Shown one piece after another: positions 1-8,910 of a stretch of 64,000 bases of DNA (its first letter is position 1; each line of letters starts with the position of its first letter). A program made the position numbers and the translations under genes. A model generated the notes under the pieces. It was given only the letters and a program-made list of their open reading frames with translations. It was not told the DNA's origin and searched no databases. Source of the DNA: Selenomonas ruminantium subsp. lactilytica TAM6421 (GTDB lineage Bacteria; Bacillota; Negativicutes; Selenomonadales; Selenomonadaceae); contig NC_017068.1 in the NCBI RefSeq assembly GCF_000284095.1, positions 620,001-684,000 on the forward strand, in the 5' to 3' direction.

Positions 1-1
1 G

Positions 2-148
2 CAGATGGATACCCGGGTTAATGATAATCTCTTGTGTTTGGTAGGCAAGAGGCCAAAATTCTACAGTCGTCCTGGCAAATCAGGGAAGAAGATGGCAGTA
101 CAAATTACCAAAATAATAAGCGAAGGAGATGAGAATGCCGATGAGTGA
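2..148 (+). CDS. fliM: FliM, flagellar motor switch protein (C-terminal end only)
   Basis: The reading frame is open from the window edge to a TGA at 146-148 and encodes about 48 residues, including the segment LVGRRPKFYSRPG followed by AVQITKI. This matches the end of the C-terminal SpoA (surface presentation of antigens) domain of FliM, the C-ring switch protein that binds CheY-P and FliG. It overlaps the start of fliY by about 14 bp, so the two are translationally coupled. The rest of the gene lies upstream of the window. The identification rests on the short C-terminal motif and on the fliM-fliY order usual in Firmicutes. Confidence 0.8.
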   Translation, partial: QMDTRVNDNLLCLVGKRPKFYSRPGKSGKKMAVQITKIISEGDENADE

Positions 149-1412
149 CGACGGAAAGATCTCGCAAGCGGAGATTGACGCCCTGCTTAATGGTGGTGCT
201 ATACCAACGGCAGACGATGCGGCACCGGCAGAAGATGCTGCACCGGCTGAGGCCGCTGAAGAAGCAGCAGCTGAAGCATCAGCTGGCTCCGACAGTAGTT
301 CATCTCAGTTTGATGATGTACTCACGGATATGGAAAAGGATGCCTTGGGGGAGATTGGCAATATCTCCATGGGCAGTGCCGCAACAACCTTGTCGGTGCT
401 GTTGGGGCATAAGGTCAATATCACGACGCCCTCGGTGTCTGTATCCTCCATGAGTATAATACAGGAAAAGTACCCCATGCCTTACCTCATTGTTGAGGTG
501 GGGTATACCATCGGTATAGATGGCAATAATGTCCTGGCTATCCAGGCACAGGATGCAGCCATCATTGCAGATCTGATGATGGGGGGCGACGGCACCAATC
601 CCGATACGGAAATCAATGAAATCGCCATGAGTGCCGTAGGCGAATCCATGAACCAGATGATGGGCACGGTGGCAACTTCCCTGTCCACCATGTTCAACAA
701 GAAAATCGATATTTCCCCGCCTAAGGTAAATCTCATTGATTTTGGCAGTGAGGACAAGATTTCTGAGGTACTGGGGAAGACGGAACCCATCGTCTGTACC
801 TCCTTCCGCATGGAAGTAGATGGCCTTATCGATAGTGAGATCATGCAGATCCTGCCCGTGGAAGTGGCCAAGGAGATGGTGGAATCCCTTACCAATGGAT
901 CGGCTGAGGAGCCAGAGCCGGAACCGGCGCCAGCTCCGCCGCCACCACCACCAGCAGCGGCTCCACCCCCACCCGCAGCTGCGCCGCCTCCCATGGCGGC
1001 CCCAGCTCAGCAGATGGCCCCACCGGTCATGGCACCGCCGCCTGCGGCAGGAGGATATGGTTACGGCATGCCCATGCAGGGGGTAGCCACCAATATTCCC
1101 GTGCAGCCGGCACAGTTTACACCCTTGAATATGCAGCCGGTACAGGTAAATGATGCCAATATCGGCCTGATTTTGGATGTTCCTCTGTCGGTGACGGTGG
1201 AACTGGGGCGCACCAACAAGTCCATCAAGGAAATACTGGAACTTACAAATGGTTCCATTGTGGAACTTGACAAGCTGGCCGGTGAACCGGTTGACATCAA
1301 TGTCAATGGCAAGTTCCTGGCCAAGGGGGAAGTGGTGGTTATCGATGAGAATTTCGGTGTGCGCATCACCGAAATTGCCAGCCCCGCTGAGCGGGCGGCA
1401 AAATTGCAGTGA
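135..1412 (+). CDS. fliY: FliY, flagellar motor switch phosphatase
   Basis: FliY is the Firmicute C-ring protein that combines a FliN-like switch subunit with CheY-P phosphatase activity. The N-terminus carries the CheY-P-binding signature EIDALL (about residues 13-18). A CheC-like region (about 60-255) contains both phosphatase helices, around DALGEIGNISMGSAATTLS and around AMSAVGESMNQMMG. A long Pro/Ala linker (about 258-320) precedes the C-terminal SpoA/FliN domain. ATGs lie at 129, 135 and 141; AAGGAG at 123-128 best fits 135. It overlaps fliM upstream. The proline-rich linker looks longer than usual, but the key EIGN and ESMNQ motifs are intact, so it is probably an active phosphatase. 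Confidence 0.95.
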   Translation: MPMSDDGKISQAEIDALLNGGAIPTADDAAPAEDAAPAEAAEEAAAEASAGSDSSSSQFDDVLTDMEKDALGEIGNISMGSAATTLSVLLGHKVNITTPSVSVSSMSIIQEKYPMPYLIVEVGYTIGIDGNNVLAIQAQDAAIIADLMMGGDGTNPDTEINEIAMSAVGESMNQMMGTVATSLSTMFNKKIDISPPKVNLIDFGSEDKISEVLGKTEPIVCTSFRMEVDGLIDSEIMQILPVEVAKEMVESLTNGSAEEPEPEPAPAPPPPPPAAAPPPPAAAPPPMAAPAQQMAPPVMAPPPAAGGYGYGMPMQGVATNIPVQPAQFTPLNMQPVQVNDANIGLILDVPLSVTVELGRTNKSIKEILELTNGSIVELDKLAGEPVDINVNGKFLAKGEVVVIDENFGVRITEIASPAERAAKLQ

Positions 1413-1444
1413 CTCCCTTGGGGCCGTAGGACGTAGAGAAGTTC

Positions 1445-1473
1445 TTGTCTAAAGCAAGACTTTCTTATATAAT
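1445..1473 (+). promoter_or_regulatory. Candidate sigma-A-type promoter before cheY
   Basis: TTGTCT (1445-1450) and a perfect TATAAT (1468-1473) are 17 bp apart in the 110-bp gap between fliY and cheY, the longest gap in this part of the operon. It could provide internal transcription of cheY and the export genes. Inferred from sequence only. Confidence 0.45.
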
Positions 1474-1522
1474 AAAATCATTGAACTAAGTCGGTTGTTT
1501 TTAAGATGAGGAGAGATGGAAC

Positions 1523-1885
1523 ATGGCAGTAAGAGTATTGGTCGTTGACGATGCGGCATTTATGAGAATGATGGTTAAAGATATCCTGTCCAAGAACGGC
1601 TACGAAGTTGTAGGCGAAGCCGAAAATGGCATGAAGGCTTTGGAGAAATATCAGGAGCTCAAACCAGATCTTGTGACCATGGATATCACGATGCCGGAAA
1701 TGGATGGTATTAGTGCCGTTAAGGAAATCAAGAAGGTCGATCCCAACGCCAAGATCGTTATGTGCAGTGCAATGGGCCAGCAGGCAATGGTTATTGAAGC
1801 AATTCAGGCTGGTGCTCGTGACTTTATCGTCAAACCCTTCCAGGCAGATCGTGTGTTGGAGGCTGTCCGTAAAGCAGTGGGCTGA
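1523..1885 (+). CDS. cheY: CheY, chemotaxis response regulator
   Basis: A 120-residue single-domain receiver that carries the chemotaxis signal from CheA to the flagellar switch (FliM/FliY). The acidic pocket D9-D10, phosphoacceptor D54 (in VTMDITMPEMDG), the switch serine in MCSAMGQ and the conserved lysine in FIVKPF are all present. The length is exactly that of CheY and there is no output domain. The ATG has a GAGGAG-type ribosome site. Its TGA overlaps the ATG of fliO. The position between fliY and the export genes is the usual one in Firmicutes. Confidence 0.96.
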   Translation: MAVRVLVVDDAAFMRMMVKDILSKNGYEVVGEAENGMKALEKYQELKPDLVTMDITMPEMDGISAVKEIKKVDPNAKIVMCSAMGQQAMVIEAIQAGARDFIVKPFQADRVLEAVRKAVG

Positions 1886-2409
1886 TGGAAAGAAAAAGCA
1901 TTTTTCTGGCGTGTTTCGTGGGGATAATCCTGTTTTTGCTAGTTGCAGAACCTGCCCTGGCAGCCGAGGAGGCTGCCAAGGGAGGTTATCTGGCTGGCTA
2001 TGAAAACAGTGATCCGCGGCCAACGTCGATTTCCTGGTGGTCAACAATTGCTTATCTGGTCAGCCTCTTTGCTATTTTTATCTTTGTAGTAGGGCTGGCT
2101 TATTTTGCTGCCCGCTTTATTGGCGGCAAGTTTGCCCAGCAGAAGCTGGGTTATGGCGGCAGAATCCTGTCACATCTGCCCTTGGGCCCTAACCGTTCCG
2201 TCTGTGTGATTGAAATGAGCGGACGGGTGTTTATGCTGGGGGTGACGGAACATTCGATCACCTTGCTTACAGAAATCACCGATCCGGATGAAATTGAACG
2301 TCTGCATCGGGAGGATCTGGCCTTTGGTAAGATGCCGGATATGTTTTCCCAGCAGTTTGGTACTTTGGCTGGGCTGGTGCAGAAAGTACCACCGTTATTC
2401 CGCAAATAG
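1885..2409 (+). CDS. fliO: FliO, flagellar export-gate assembly protein
   Basis: A 174-residue membrane protein just upstream of fliPQR. It has an N-terminal signal-like segment (about residues 5-26, ending AEPALAA), a second hydrophobic helix (about 50-72, TIAYLVSLFAIFIFVVG) and a cytoplasmic domain with the FliO-type stretch LSHLPLGPNRSVCVIEMSGR and FMLGVTEHSITLLTEI. FliO helps assemble the FliP ring of the flagellar type III export gate. The start codon overlaps the cheY stop. The family is weakly conserved, so the call depends on both the C-terminal motif and gene order. Confidence 0.88.
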   Translation: MERKSIFLACFVGIILFLLVAEPALAAEEAAKGGYLAGYENSDPRPTSISWWSTIAYLVSLFAIFIFVVGLAYFAARFIGGKFAQQKLGYGGRILSHLPLGPNRSVCVIEMSGRVFMLGVTEHSITLLTEITDPDEIERLHREDLAFGKMPDMFSQQFGTLAGLVQKVPPLFRK

Positions 2410-2450
2410 TTTTTGTGAGGTATCATTATTGAAGAAGGAGTGGTGGGCAG

Positions 2451-3209
2451 TTGAAACGCCGGAATGCTTTTATCATACTGGCAGGATTAGCGCTCCTGCT
2501 CTTTATAGCACAGGGCGTCGCTTTGGCTGCACCGCTTATACCATCCATAAATGTGGATGTGGGTTCGTCCAACAAGCCTCAGGATGTGGCTGTGACCTTG
2601 CAGGTCATGGCGCTGCTGACCATTGTGTCCCTGGCGCCGGGCATCCTGATCATGACCACATCCTTCGTACGTATTGTGGTGGTTATCGGCTTTCTGCGCA
2701 ATGCTATGTCCACACAGAATGCGCCGCCTAATCAGGTGGTCATTGCCCTGGCGCTCTTCCTGACTTTTTACATCATGTCTCCTTATTGGAGCCAGGCCAA
2801 TGAGAACGGCATCCAGCCGTATATGGCCGGGCAGATAACCCAGGAGGAAGCGCTGAAGAACGTGGTGGCACCTGTGCGGGAATTCATGTTCAAGCAGACG
2901 CGGGAATCGGATCTGGCGCTGTTTGTGAATCTGTCTGATGCTGAGCGTCCGGAATCCCCGGATGATGTATCTACGTTTACGTTGATTCCAGCCTTTGTAA
3001 TCAGCGAGCTCAAGACAGCTTTTCAGATTGGTTTTATGATTTATGTGCCCTTTATCGTCATTGATATGATTGTGGCCAGTACCCTCATGTCTATGGGCAT
3101 GATGATGCTGCCACCGGTAATGATATCCCTGCCCTTTAAGATACTGCTTTTTGTTATGGTGGATGGCTGGCACTTGCTCATCAAGTCGCTGATCATCAGC
3201 TTCAAATAG
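2451..3209 (+). CDS. fliP: FliP, flagellar type III export gate protein
   Basis: FliP forms the core of the flagellar export gate with FliQ and FliR. The 252-residue product has a cleavable-looking signal peptide (to about residue 26), the family signature LAPGILIMTTSFVRIVVVIG, a periplasmic segment, and the C-terminal helices around IPAFVISELKTAFQIGF and MGMMMLPPVMISLPFK. Translation starts at a TTG with AAGGAG 10 bp upstream. It is followed by fliQ after 39 bp. Length and motifs are standard. Confidence 0.97.
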   Translation: MKRRNAFIILAGLALLLFIAQGVALAAPLIPSINVDVGSSNKPQDVAVTLQVMALLTIVSLAPGILIMTTSFVRIVVVIGFLRNAMSTQNAPPNQVVIALALFLTFYIMSPYWSQANENGIQPYMAGQITQEEALKNVVAPVREFMFKQTRESDLALFVNLSDAERPESPDDVSTFTLIPAFVISELKTAFQIGFMIYVPFIVIDMIVASTLMSMGMMMLPPVMISLPFKILLFVMVDGWHLLIKSLIISFK

Positions 3210-3248
3210 CGGCAGTCCGCAAGGCTGGGGAAAGAGGAGCGGGTGTCT

Positions 3249-3518
3249 ATGTCAGGTGATTTGGTTGTACAGCTGGGACAGGAAGCCCTGTTCATTGTTA
3301 TGATTGTGGCGGCCCCTATGTTGGGCCTGGGCTTGATTGTTGGCCTGATGGTCAGTGTTTTTCAGGCAACCACATCCATTCAGGAGCAGACCTTGGCATT
3401 TATACCTAAGATTATCGCCGTGTTTGTGGCAATTCTTATTTTTGGCCCCTGGATGCTTAGAATTATGACAGAGTATTTGACCAATATCCTGGTTAATCTG
3501 CCTGGCTATATCGGTTGA
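3249..3518 (+). CDS. fliQ: FliQ, flagellar type III export gate protein
   Basis: An 89-residue protein with two transmembrane helices (about 14-38 and 51-73) and the FliQ motif SVFQATTSIQEQTLAFIPKI. It associates with FliP and FliR in the export gate. A GTG at 3243 is in frame, but AGAGGAG at 3233-3239 is better spaced from the ATG at 3249, which also gives the canonical FliQ length. The stop codon touches the fliR ribosome-binding site. Confidence 0.96.
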   Translation: MSGDLVVQLGQEALFIVMIVAAPMLGLGLIVGLMVSVFQATTSIQEQTLAFIPKIIAVFVAILIFGPWMLRIMTEYLTNILVNLPGYIG

Positions 3519-3529
3519 AGGAGCAGGTC

Positions 3530-4312
3530 ATGGATTTTTATGAACTTCTGCAGGGCCATGCGGCAGTGTTTTTGTTATTGTTGGTCCGGGTAGGAGGAAT
3601 ATTCACCCTTTCGCCTTTTTTCGGCAGTTTGAATATTCCTATATATTTTCGGGCAGCGACTTCTTTTGCTTTTGCGCTGGTGCTGTTTCCTGTGGTGGAT
3701 AATTTTCAGGGAATAACTGCTCCGGCTACCGTATTGGGCTATGTGGGAGCAGTGCTTACAGAGCTTTTTGTCGGCTGGCTTATTGGGTTGGTGGCCTATA
3801 TATCCTTTGCCGCAATTACTTTTGCCGGCAAGGTTATGGATATGCAGGCCGGCTTTGCTGTAGTAAACGTAATGGATCCAACTTCCGGTCAGCAGATGCC
3901 GCTTATCGGAAGTTTTCTTTATAATCTGGGCATAATTGTCTTTTTGGTGACCAATGGCCACCATATGATTATTTCGGCATTATTTGAAAGCTTCAAGCTG
4001 GTTCCCCTGCTGGGGGCAGACCTCAATCTGTCTTTGCCGCTGATCATTGCGCGCTTTACGACAGGAATTTTTTTTACCGGGATGAAGATTGCCATGCCGG
4101 TGACCTTTGCCATTTTACTGACCAATGTTGGTCTGGGAATACTGGCGCGTACAATGCCCCAGATGAATATTTTCGTGGTGGGCATTCCGATGCAGCTGAC
4201 TGTGGGCATGTTGATCCTGACTATGGTGCTGCCTTTCTACGTCTTGTTTCTGGATGTGTTGTTCAATGAAATGTATGGAAATATCACCATTGCGTTGGAA
4301 GCCCTACGCTAG
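3530..4312 (+). CDS. fliR: FliR, flagellar type III export gate protein
   Basis: A 260-residue polytopic protein (about six hydrophobic helices) completing the FliPQR export gate. The N-terminus has VRVGGIFTLSPFFGS and the C-terminal half has TMPQMNIFVVGIPMQLTVG, both typical of FliR. A TTG at 3515 is in frame and overlaps fliQ, but AAGGAG at 3518-3523 sits 6 bp before the ATG at 3530, so the ATG is preferred. The 3' end overlaps the start of flhB. Confidence 0.96.
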   Translation: MDFYELLQGHAAVFLLLLVRVGGIFTLSPFFGSLNIPIYFRAATSFAFALVLFPVVDNFQGITAPATVLGYVGAVLTELFVGWLIGLVAYISFAAITFAGKVMDMQAGFAVVNVMDPTSGQQMPLIGSFLYNLGIIVFLVTNGHHMIISALFESFKLVPLLGADLNLSLPLIIARFTTGIFFTGMKIAMPVTFAILLTNVGLGILARTMPQMNIFVVGIPMQLTVGMLILTMVLPFYVLFLDVLFNEMYGNITIALEALR

Positions 4313-5396
4313 GGAGTCCTTCGTCTTTGACCTGCAGCTCTTTTCCGGGGAAAAGACGGAAGAACCTACGGCCAAGAAGCGGGCCGATGCGAAGAAAAAA
4401 GGGCAGGTAGGCCGCAGTACGGATATGAATGCTGCCTTCGTGCTGCTGATGGGCTTTTTGATGCTTAAGATGCTTTGGCAGTCGATGTATCAAAAGATAG
4501 CTGCTTATGCGACCTATGTTTTTTCTCATTTGAATCAAACGGTGGATACGGAGAATATCATCCACATCTTTATTGGCATTATCGAACTTTTAGCCCAGAC
4601 TGCTTTGCCTATCATGTTTGCCATCATGTTCATTGGTCTGGCTATAAACTTTTATCAGGTGGGGCTGAACTTCAACACAGAGGCTATCGGGTTCAAACCG
4701 GAGAAATTGAATCCCATCAACGGTTTCGGGCGCATCTTTTCCAAGCGTTCCCTGATGGAACTGGCCAAATCCCTGATGAAAATCGCTATTATCGGTTTTT
4801 TCCTTTATGATTTCTTATCGGAGCATCTGATGGAGATGCCCCAGTTCATTTATTTTGATTTACCTACCAGCTTAGCCCAGATATCTGATATAATATTTAG
4901 GATGGCCTTTGAAGTGGTAGGGGTTATCATGATTGTGGGTTTTATCGATTATGCCTATCAGAAATGGCAGACCACCCAGGACCTCAAAATGTCCAAGCAG
5001 GAAGTCAAGGACGAAGCGAAGCAGTCCGAAGGTGATCCCCAGATCAAGGGCAAGATCAAACAGAAACAAAGGCAGATGGCTATGGCCCGCATGATGCAGG
5101 AAGTGCCTAAGGCCGATGTCATCGTGACAAACCCGACGCATTTTGCGGTGGCCCTGAAATATGAAAAGAGTATGCCGGCGCCGCAGATCGTGGCGAAGGG
5201 GCAAGATATGGTGGCCAGACGCATCAAGGAACTGGCTGCGGAAAATAATGTCCCCATTGTGGAGAACAAGCCTTTGGCCCGCGCCCTGTACGCCAGTGTG
5301 GAAGTTGGGGAACTTGTCCCGTCAGAACTTTATCAGGCTGTGGCTGAAGTCCTGGCCTATGTATATCGTCTGAAGAATCGTCGTCGCAGAGCATGA
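4275..5396 (+). CDS. flhB: FlhB, flagellar export switch protein
   Basis: FlhB controls substrate switching from rod/hook to filament export. The N-terminal basic segment (FDLQLFSGEKTEEPTAKKR), four membrane helices and a cytoplasmic domain with the self-cleaving NPTH motif (in VIVTNPTHFAVALKYE) are all present, so autocleavage should occur. The start is uncertain: in-frame ATGs at 4254 and 4275 and a TTG at 4290 all lie inside fliR and none has a good ribosome site. Translation is therefore probably coupled to fliR termination. 4275 is chosen as a compromise; the maximal form is 380 residues. Confidence 0.93.
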   Translation: MEISPLRWKPYARESFVFDLQLFSGEKTEEPTAKKRADAKKKGQVGRSTDMNAAFVLLMGFLMLKMLWQSMYQKIAAYATYVFSHLNQTVDTENIIHIFIGIIELLAQTALPIMFAIMFIGLAINFYQVGLNFNTEAIGFKPEKLNPINGFGRIFSKRSLMELAKSLMKIAIIGFFLYDFLSEHLMEMPQFIYFDLPTSLAQISDIIFRMAFEVVGVIMIVGFIDYAYQKWQTTQDLKMSKQEVKDEAKQSEGDPQIKGKIKQKQRQMAMARMMQEVPKADVIVTNPTHFAVALKYEKSMPAPQIVAKGQDMVARRIKELAAENNVPIVENKPLARALYASVEVGELVPSELYQAVAEVLAYVYRLKNRRRRA

Positions 5397-5416
5397 TTTT
5401 TTGAAGGAGAAGCATT

Positions 5417-7504
5417 ATGGCTGCACAACAGGCAGCTGCACCTGCCGCCGCAGTGGGCAAGGGCAGTTTTGTTCAAAAATACAGCGATGTTATGCTGGCC
5501 GTGGCCATCGTAACCATCGTTGTCATGATGATTATCCCGTTGCCAACCCTGCTGCTGGATATGCTGATCTGCCTGAATATCACCATAGCGCTGCTGTTGG
5601 TGATGTCGGTAATCTACAACAAGGAAGCCTTGGACTTATCGATATTTCCTTCCATCCTGCTGATTACTACCCTGTTCCGGCTGGCGCTGAATATTTCCTC
5701 CACCCGCCTTATTCTGTTGGATGGCTATGCGGGTGAAGTGATCACGGCTTTCGGTAACTTCGTTGTCGGTGGTAATCCTGTTGTGGGCTTTATCATGTTC
5801 ATTATTCTGGTGGCCATCAACTTTATCGTTATTACCAAGGGCTCGGAACGTGTGGCTGAAGTATCGGCCCGTTTCACTTTGGATGCTATGCCCGGTAAGC
5901 AGATGTCCATCGATGCTGACCTCAATCAGGGAATCATTACCGATGCAGAAGCGAAGGCCCGCCGTGAGAAAATCCAGCACGAAGCGGATTTCTTCGGCGC
6001 TATGGACGGTGCTTCTAAATTCGTCAAGGGCGATGCCATCGCGGCAATCATCATCATGCTCATCAATATTGCCGGTGGATTTGTCATTGGTATGTTGCAG
6101 CGCAATATGGAAGCCCTGCAGGCTTTGCAGACCTATACGCTGCTGACTGTGGGTGAAGGTCTGGTGGGGCAGATTCCGGCTCTGCTGATTTCCACGGCTA
6201 CCGGCCTTATCGTTACCCGTGCCGGTGCCGAAGGCAATTTGGGCAGCGACATCACCAGGCAGTTATTCCATAACGACCGCATATTCTTTATCCTCTGTGG
6301 AGTACTGCTGTTCTTTGCCATGGTGCCTGGTTTGCCGGGCGTGCCGTTTACGGCACTGGCCATTGGCTGCTTCCTGATTGGCCGGGCGCTCAAGCAGTCT
6401 ACGGAAGTCAAGACCGAAGTCCAGCAGGAAGAAAAGAAGGTGCAGGAAAAGCGCAAGGCGACAACACCGGAGAATATCGTTTCCCTGCTGCAGGTTGATC
6501 CGATGGAACTGGAGATCGGCTATTCACTGATTCCTCTGGTGGATACGGGGCAGGGCGGTGATCTCCTCGACCGTATCGTCATGATCCGCCGTCAATGCGC
6601 TTTGGAATTGGGCCTTGTCGTGCCCACCATCCGTATCCGCGATAATATCCAGATTAAGCCCAATGCCTATATCATCAAGCTGAAGGGCATTGAGATTGCC
6701 AAGGGCGAACTCATGCTGGATCATTATCTGGCCATGAATTCCGGTACGGTCTTTGAAGAAGTGCCGGGGATTGAGACCACGGAGCCGGCCTTTGGTCTGC
6801 CTGCCCTATGGATCCCCGAAAGTGAGCGTGAGCAGGCAGAACTCAATGGTTATACCGTTGTGGATGCGGTGTCCGTGCTGGCCACCCATCTTACTGAAGT
6901 CATCAAGCAGCATGCCGATGAGATCCTGGGCCGTCAGGAAACCCAGAACCTTATCGACAATCTCAAAAAATCCAATCAAGCATTGGTGGACGAGGTTGTG
7001 CCGGACCTCCTCAGTGTGGGCGAGATCCAGAAGGTGTTGGCCAACCTGCTGCGAGAGCGCATTTCCATCAGGGATATGAGCACCATTCTGGAGGTGCTGG
7101 CCGATTATGCTCGGGCTACCAAGGACACGGAGATACTCACCGAGTATGTCCGTCATGCCATGGCGCGGCATATAACCCAGATGAATGTGCAAAACGGCAC
7201 CTTGCCATGCATCACGCTGGACCCGGCACTGGAAAACCGTATTGCCGGCGGCGTCCAGCGCACGGAGCACGGCTCTTATGTGAGCATCGATCCGGATTCC
7301 ATGCAAAGACTGGTTACGGCGCTCAACAACGAGCTGCCGAAACTTACCAATATGGGCTATCAGCCAATTGTGCTGACCAGCCCGGCTGTACGCCTGTATT
7401 TCCGCAAACTGGTGGAACGTTCCGTGCCGGGACTCATTATCCTGTCCCATGCGGAAATTGAGCAGAGCGTAGAGATACAGATTCTTGGGGTGGTGAAGAT
7501 TTAA
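5417..7504 (+). CDS. flhA: FlhA, flagellar type III export protein
   Basis: FlhA is the ring-forming export channel that couples proton-motive force to secretion. The 695-residue product has eight N-terminal membrane helices (residues about 25-330), the FHIPEP-family cytoplasmic loop around ARFTLDAMPGKQMSIDADLN, a charged linker (about 335-355) and a large C-terminal docking domain. A strong AAGGAG precedes the ATG. It follows flhB by 20 bp and precedes flhF by 1 bp. Length and motifs are normal. Confidence 0.97.
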   Translation: MAAQQAAAPAAAVGKGSFVQKYSDVMLAVAIVTIVVMMIIPLPTLLLDMLICLNITIALLLVMSVIYNKEALDLSIFPSILLITTLFRLALNISSTRLILLDGYAGEVITAFGNFVVGGNPVVGFIMFIILVAINFIVITKGSERVAEVSARFTLDAMPGKQMSIDADLNQGIITDAEAKARREKIQHEADFFGAMDGASKFVKGDAIAAIIIMLINIAGGFVIGMLQRNMEALQALQTYTLLTVGEGLVGQIPALLISTATGLIVTRAGAEGNLGSDITRQLFHNDRIFFILCGVLLFFAMVPGLPGVPFTALAIGCFLIGRALKQSTEVKTEVQQEEKKVQEKRKATTPENIVSLLQVDPMELEIGYSLIPLVDTGQGGDLLDRIVMIRRQCALELGLVVPTIRIRDNIQIKPNAYIIKLKGIEIAKGELMLDHYLAMNSGTVFEEVPGIETTEPAFGLPALWIPESEREQAELNGYTVVDAVSVLATHLTEVIKQHADEILGRQETQNLIDNLKKSNQALVDEVVPDLLSVGEIQKVLANLLRERISIRDMSTILEVLADYARATKDTEILTEYVRHAMARHITQMNVQNGTLPCITLDPALENRIAGGVQRTEHGSYVSIDPDSMQRLVTALNNELPKLTNMGYQPIVLTSPAVRLYFRKLVERSVPGLIILSHAEIEQSVEIQILGVVKI

Positions 7505-7505
7505 G

Positions 7506-8909
7506 TTGCAGATAAAAGTAGTGAAGGCTTCCACCATGAAGGAAGCCATGGAGCAAGTTAAAGAGGAATTGGGCCGCGATGCCGTGATTTTGCATACGAA
7601 AAAATATCACGAAGGCGGCTTTATGGGGTATAAGGGCAAGGAAGTGGTGGAAGTTACTGCTGCCATTGAGGAAAATGCCCCGGATGGGCAGCTGAAGTCC
7701 AGAGCCCGGCGCAGCCTTCCCGGTGAAGGGGAAAGGCAGGCCGTCAGCGGCAGCAAACTGGATGTGGTATCCAAGGCAGCGCCATTGCCCAATACCATTC
7801 TCTCTCAGTATAAGACCAACGGTACGGAAACCGGCGTGCGCATGGCTGAGGCACCCATTGCGGCGCCATCATTCCAGCCGCTAGTTCCCGATGCCGTAAC
7901 ACCAGTGGCTCCGGCCAAGGTGCTTACTACCGAAACAATTGATGAAGCAACAAAAGCCAATATAGCCAAGCAAAAGGAAGATGAAGAATTGATTGCCGCA
8001 AATGATATGCACCCAGTAATGCAGCCCATGATGATGTCCAATCCGGAAGATGCGGAAAAGATCCAGAAGCTGGAGGCAGAACTTGCCCAGATGAAAACCC
8101 TGCTGACACAGGTTATGAGCAAGGACCAGCCTCAGGATGAGGTATCCTTGCAGGAAGCCCTGCGCCGTCAGGAAGTGGATGAGGAAATCCTGAAGGATAT
8201 GGCCGCCAAGACAGCGGCGGGCGATATGCTGATGGATTCCCTGGATAAGCGGGCACCAGAGGTATTGGCTGGTTATTTGGAGAACAAGCTGAACTTTGCT
8301 GAAGGCATCAAACTCAACAAACATGGCGTGCGCATTGTGGCCCTTATCGGTGCCACCGGTGTAGGGAAGACTACGACGCTGGCCAAGATTGCGGCCCGTT
8401 TCGTATTGGAGAAGAACATCCGGGCTGCCCTGATTACAGCGGATACTTACCGCATTTCGGCGGTGGAACAGTTGAAGACCTATTCGGATATCATTGGTCT
8501 GCCGTTGGAAATCGTCTATTCTCCGGATGAATTGAAAGTGGCCATCCACAAACACCGGGATAAGGATCTGATTCTCATTGATACTGCCGGACGCAGCCAG
8601 CATAATGAGTATCAGATGAAGGAACTGCAGGATTTCCTGGCGGTGGATTCCCGGATTGAAAAACATCTGGTCATGAGTGCCACCACCAAGAACCGGGATG
8701 TGGCCGATATCCTGCAGAAGTTCTCCGTCTGTGAGCCGGGCCGGGTGATCTTTACCAAAACAGATGAAACCAGCAGCCTGGGCATGATTGTCAATCTTCT
8801 GGCAGACAAGGATATTGCCTTGTCCTTTATGACTAATGGACAGAGCGTGCCCGATGATATTGTACCGGCTACTGCTGATAAATTAGCCGCATTGTTGTTG
8901 AGGGAATAA
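7506..8909 (+). CDS. flhF: FlhF, SRP-type GTPase for flagellar placement
   Basis: FlhF is a signal-recognition-particle-family GTPase that positions and initiates flagella, working with FlhG. The 467-residue protein has an N-terminal basic domain (MQIKVVKASTMKEAMEQVK), a variable acidic/proline middle and a C-terminal NG domain. The P-loop GATGVGKTTT is near residue 282, with DTYRISAVEQL, DTAGRSQ and TKTDE as further GTPase motifs. It starts at a TTG one base after flhA and ends just before flhG, the order found across Firmicutes. Confidence 0.96.
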   Translation: MQIKVVKASTMKEAMEQVKEELGRDAVILHTKKYHEGGFMGYKGKEVVEVTAAIEENAPDGQLKSRARRSLPGEGERQAVSGSKLDVVSKAAPLPNTILSQYKTNGTETGVRMAEAPIAAPSFQPLVPDAVTPVAPAKVLTTETIDEATKANIAKQKEDEELIAANDMHPVMQPMMMSNPEDAEKIQKLEAELAQMKTLLTQVMSKDQPQDEVSLQEALRRQEVDEEILKDMAAKTAAGDMLMDSLDKRAPEVLAGYLENKLNFAEGIKLNKHGVRIVALIGATGVGKTTTLAKIAARFVLEKNIRAALITADTYRISAVEQLKTYSDIIGLPLEIVYSPDELKVAIHKHRDKDLILIDTAGRSQHNEYQMKELQDFLAVDSRIEKHLVMSATTKNRDVADILQKFSVCEPGRVIFTKTDETSSLGMIVNLLADKDIALSFMTNGQSVPDDIVPATADKLAALLLRE

Positions 8910-8910
8910 T

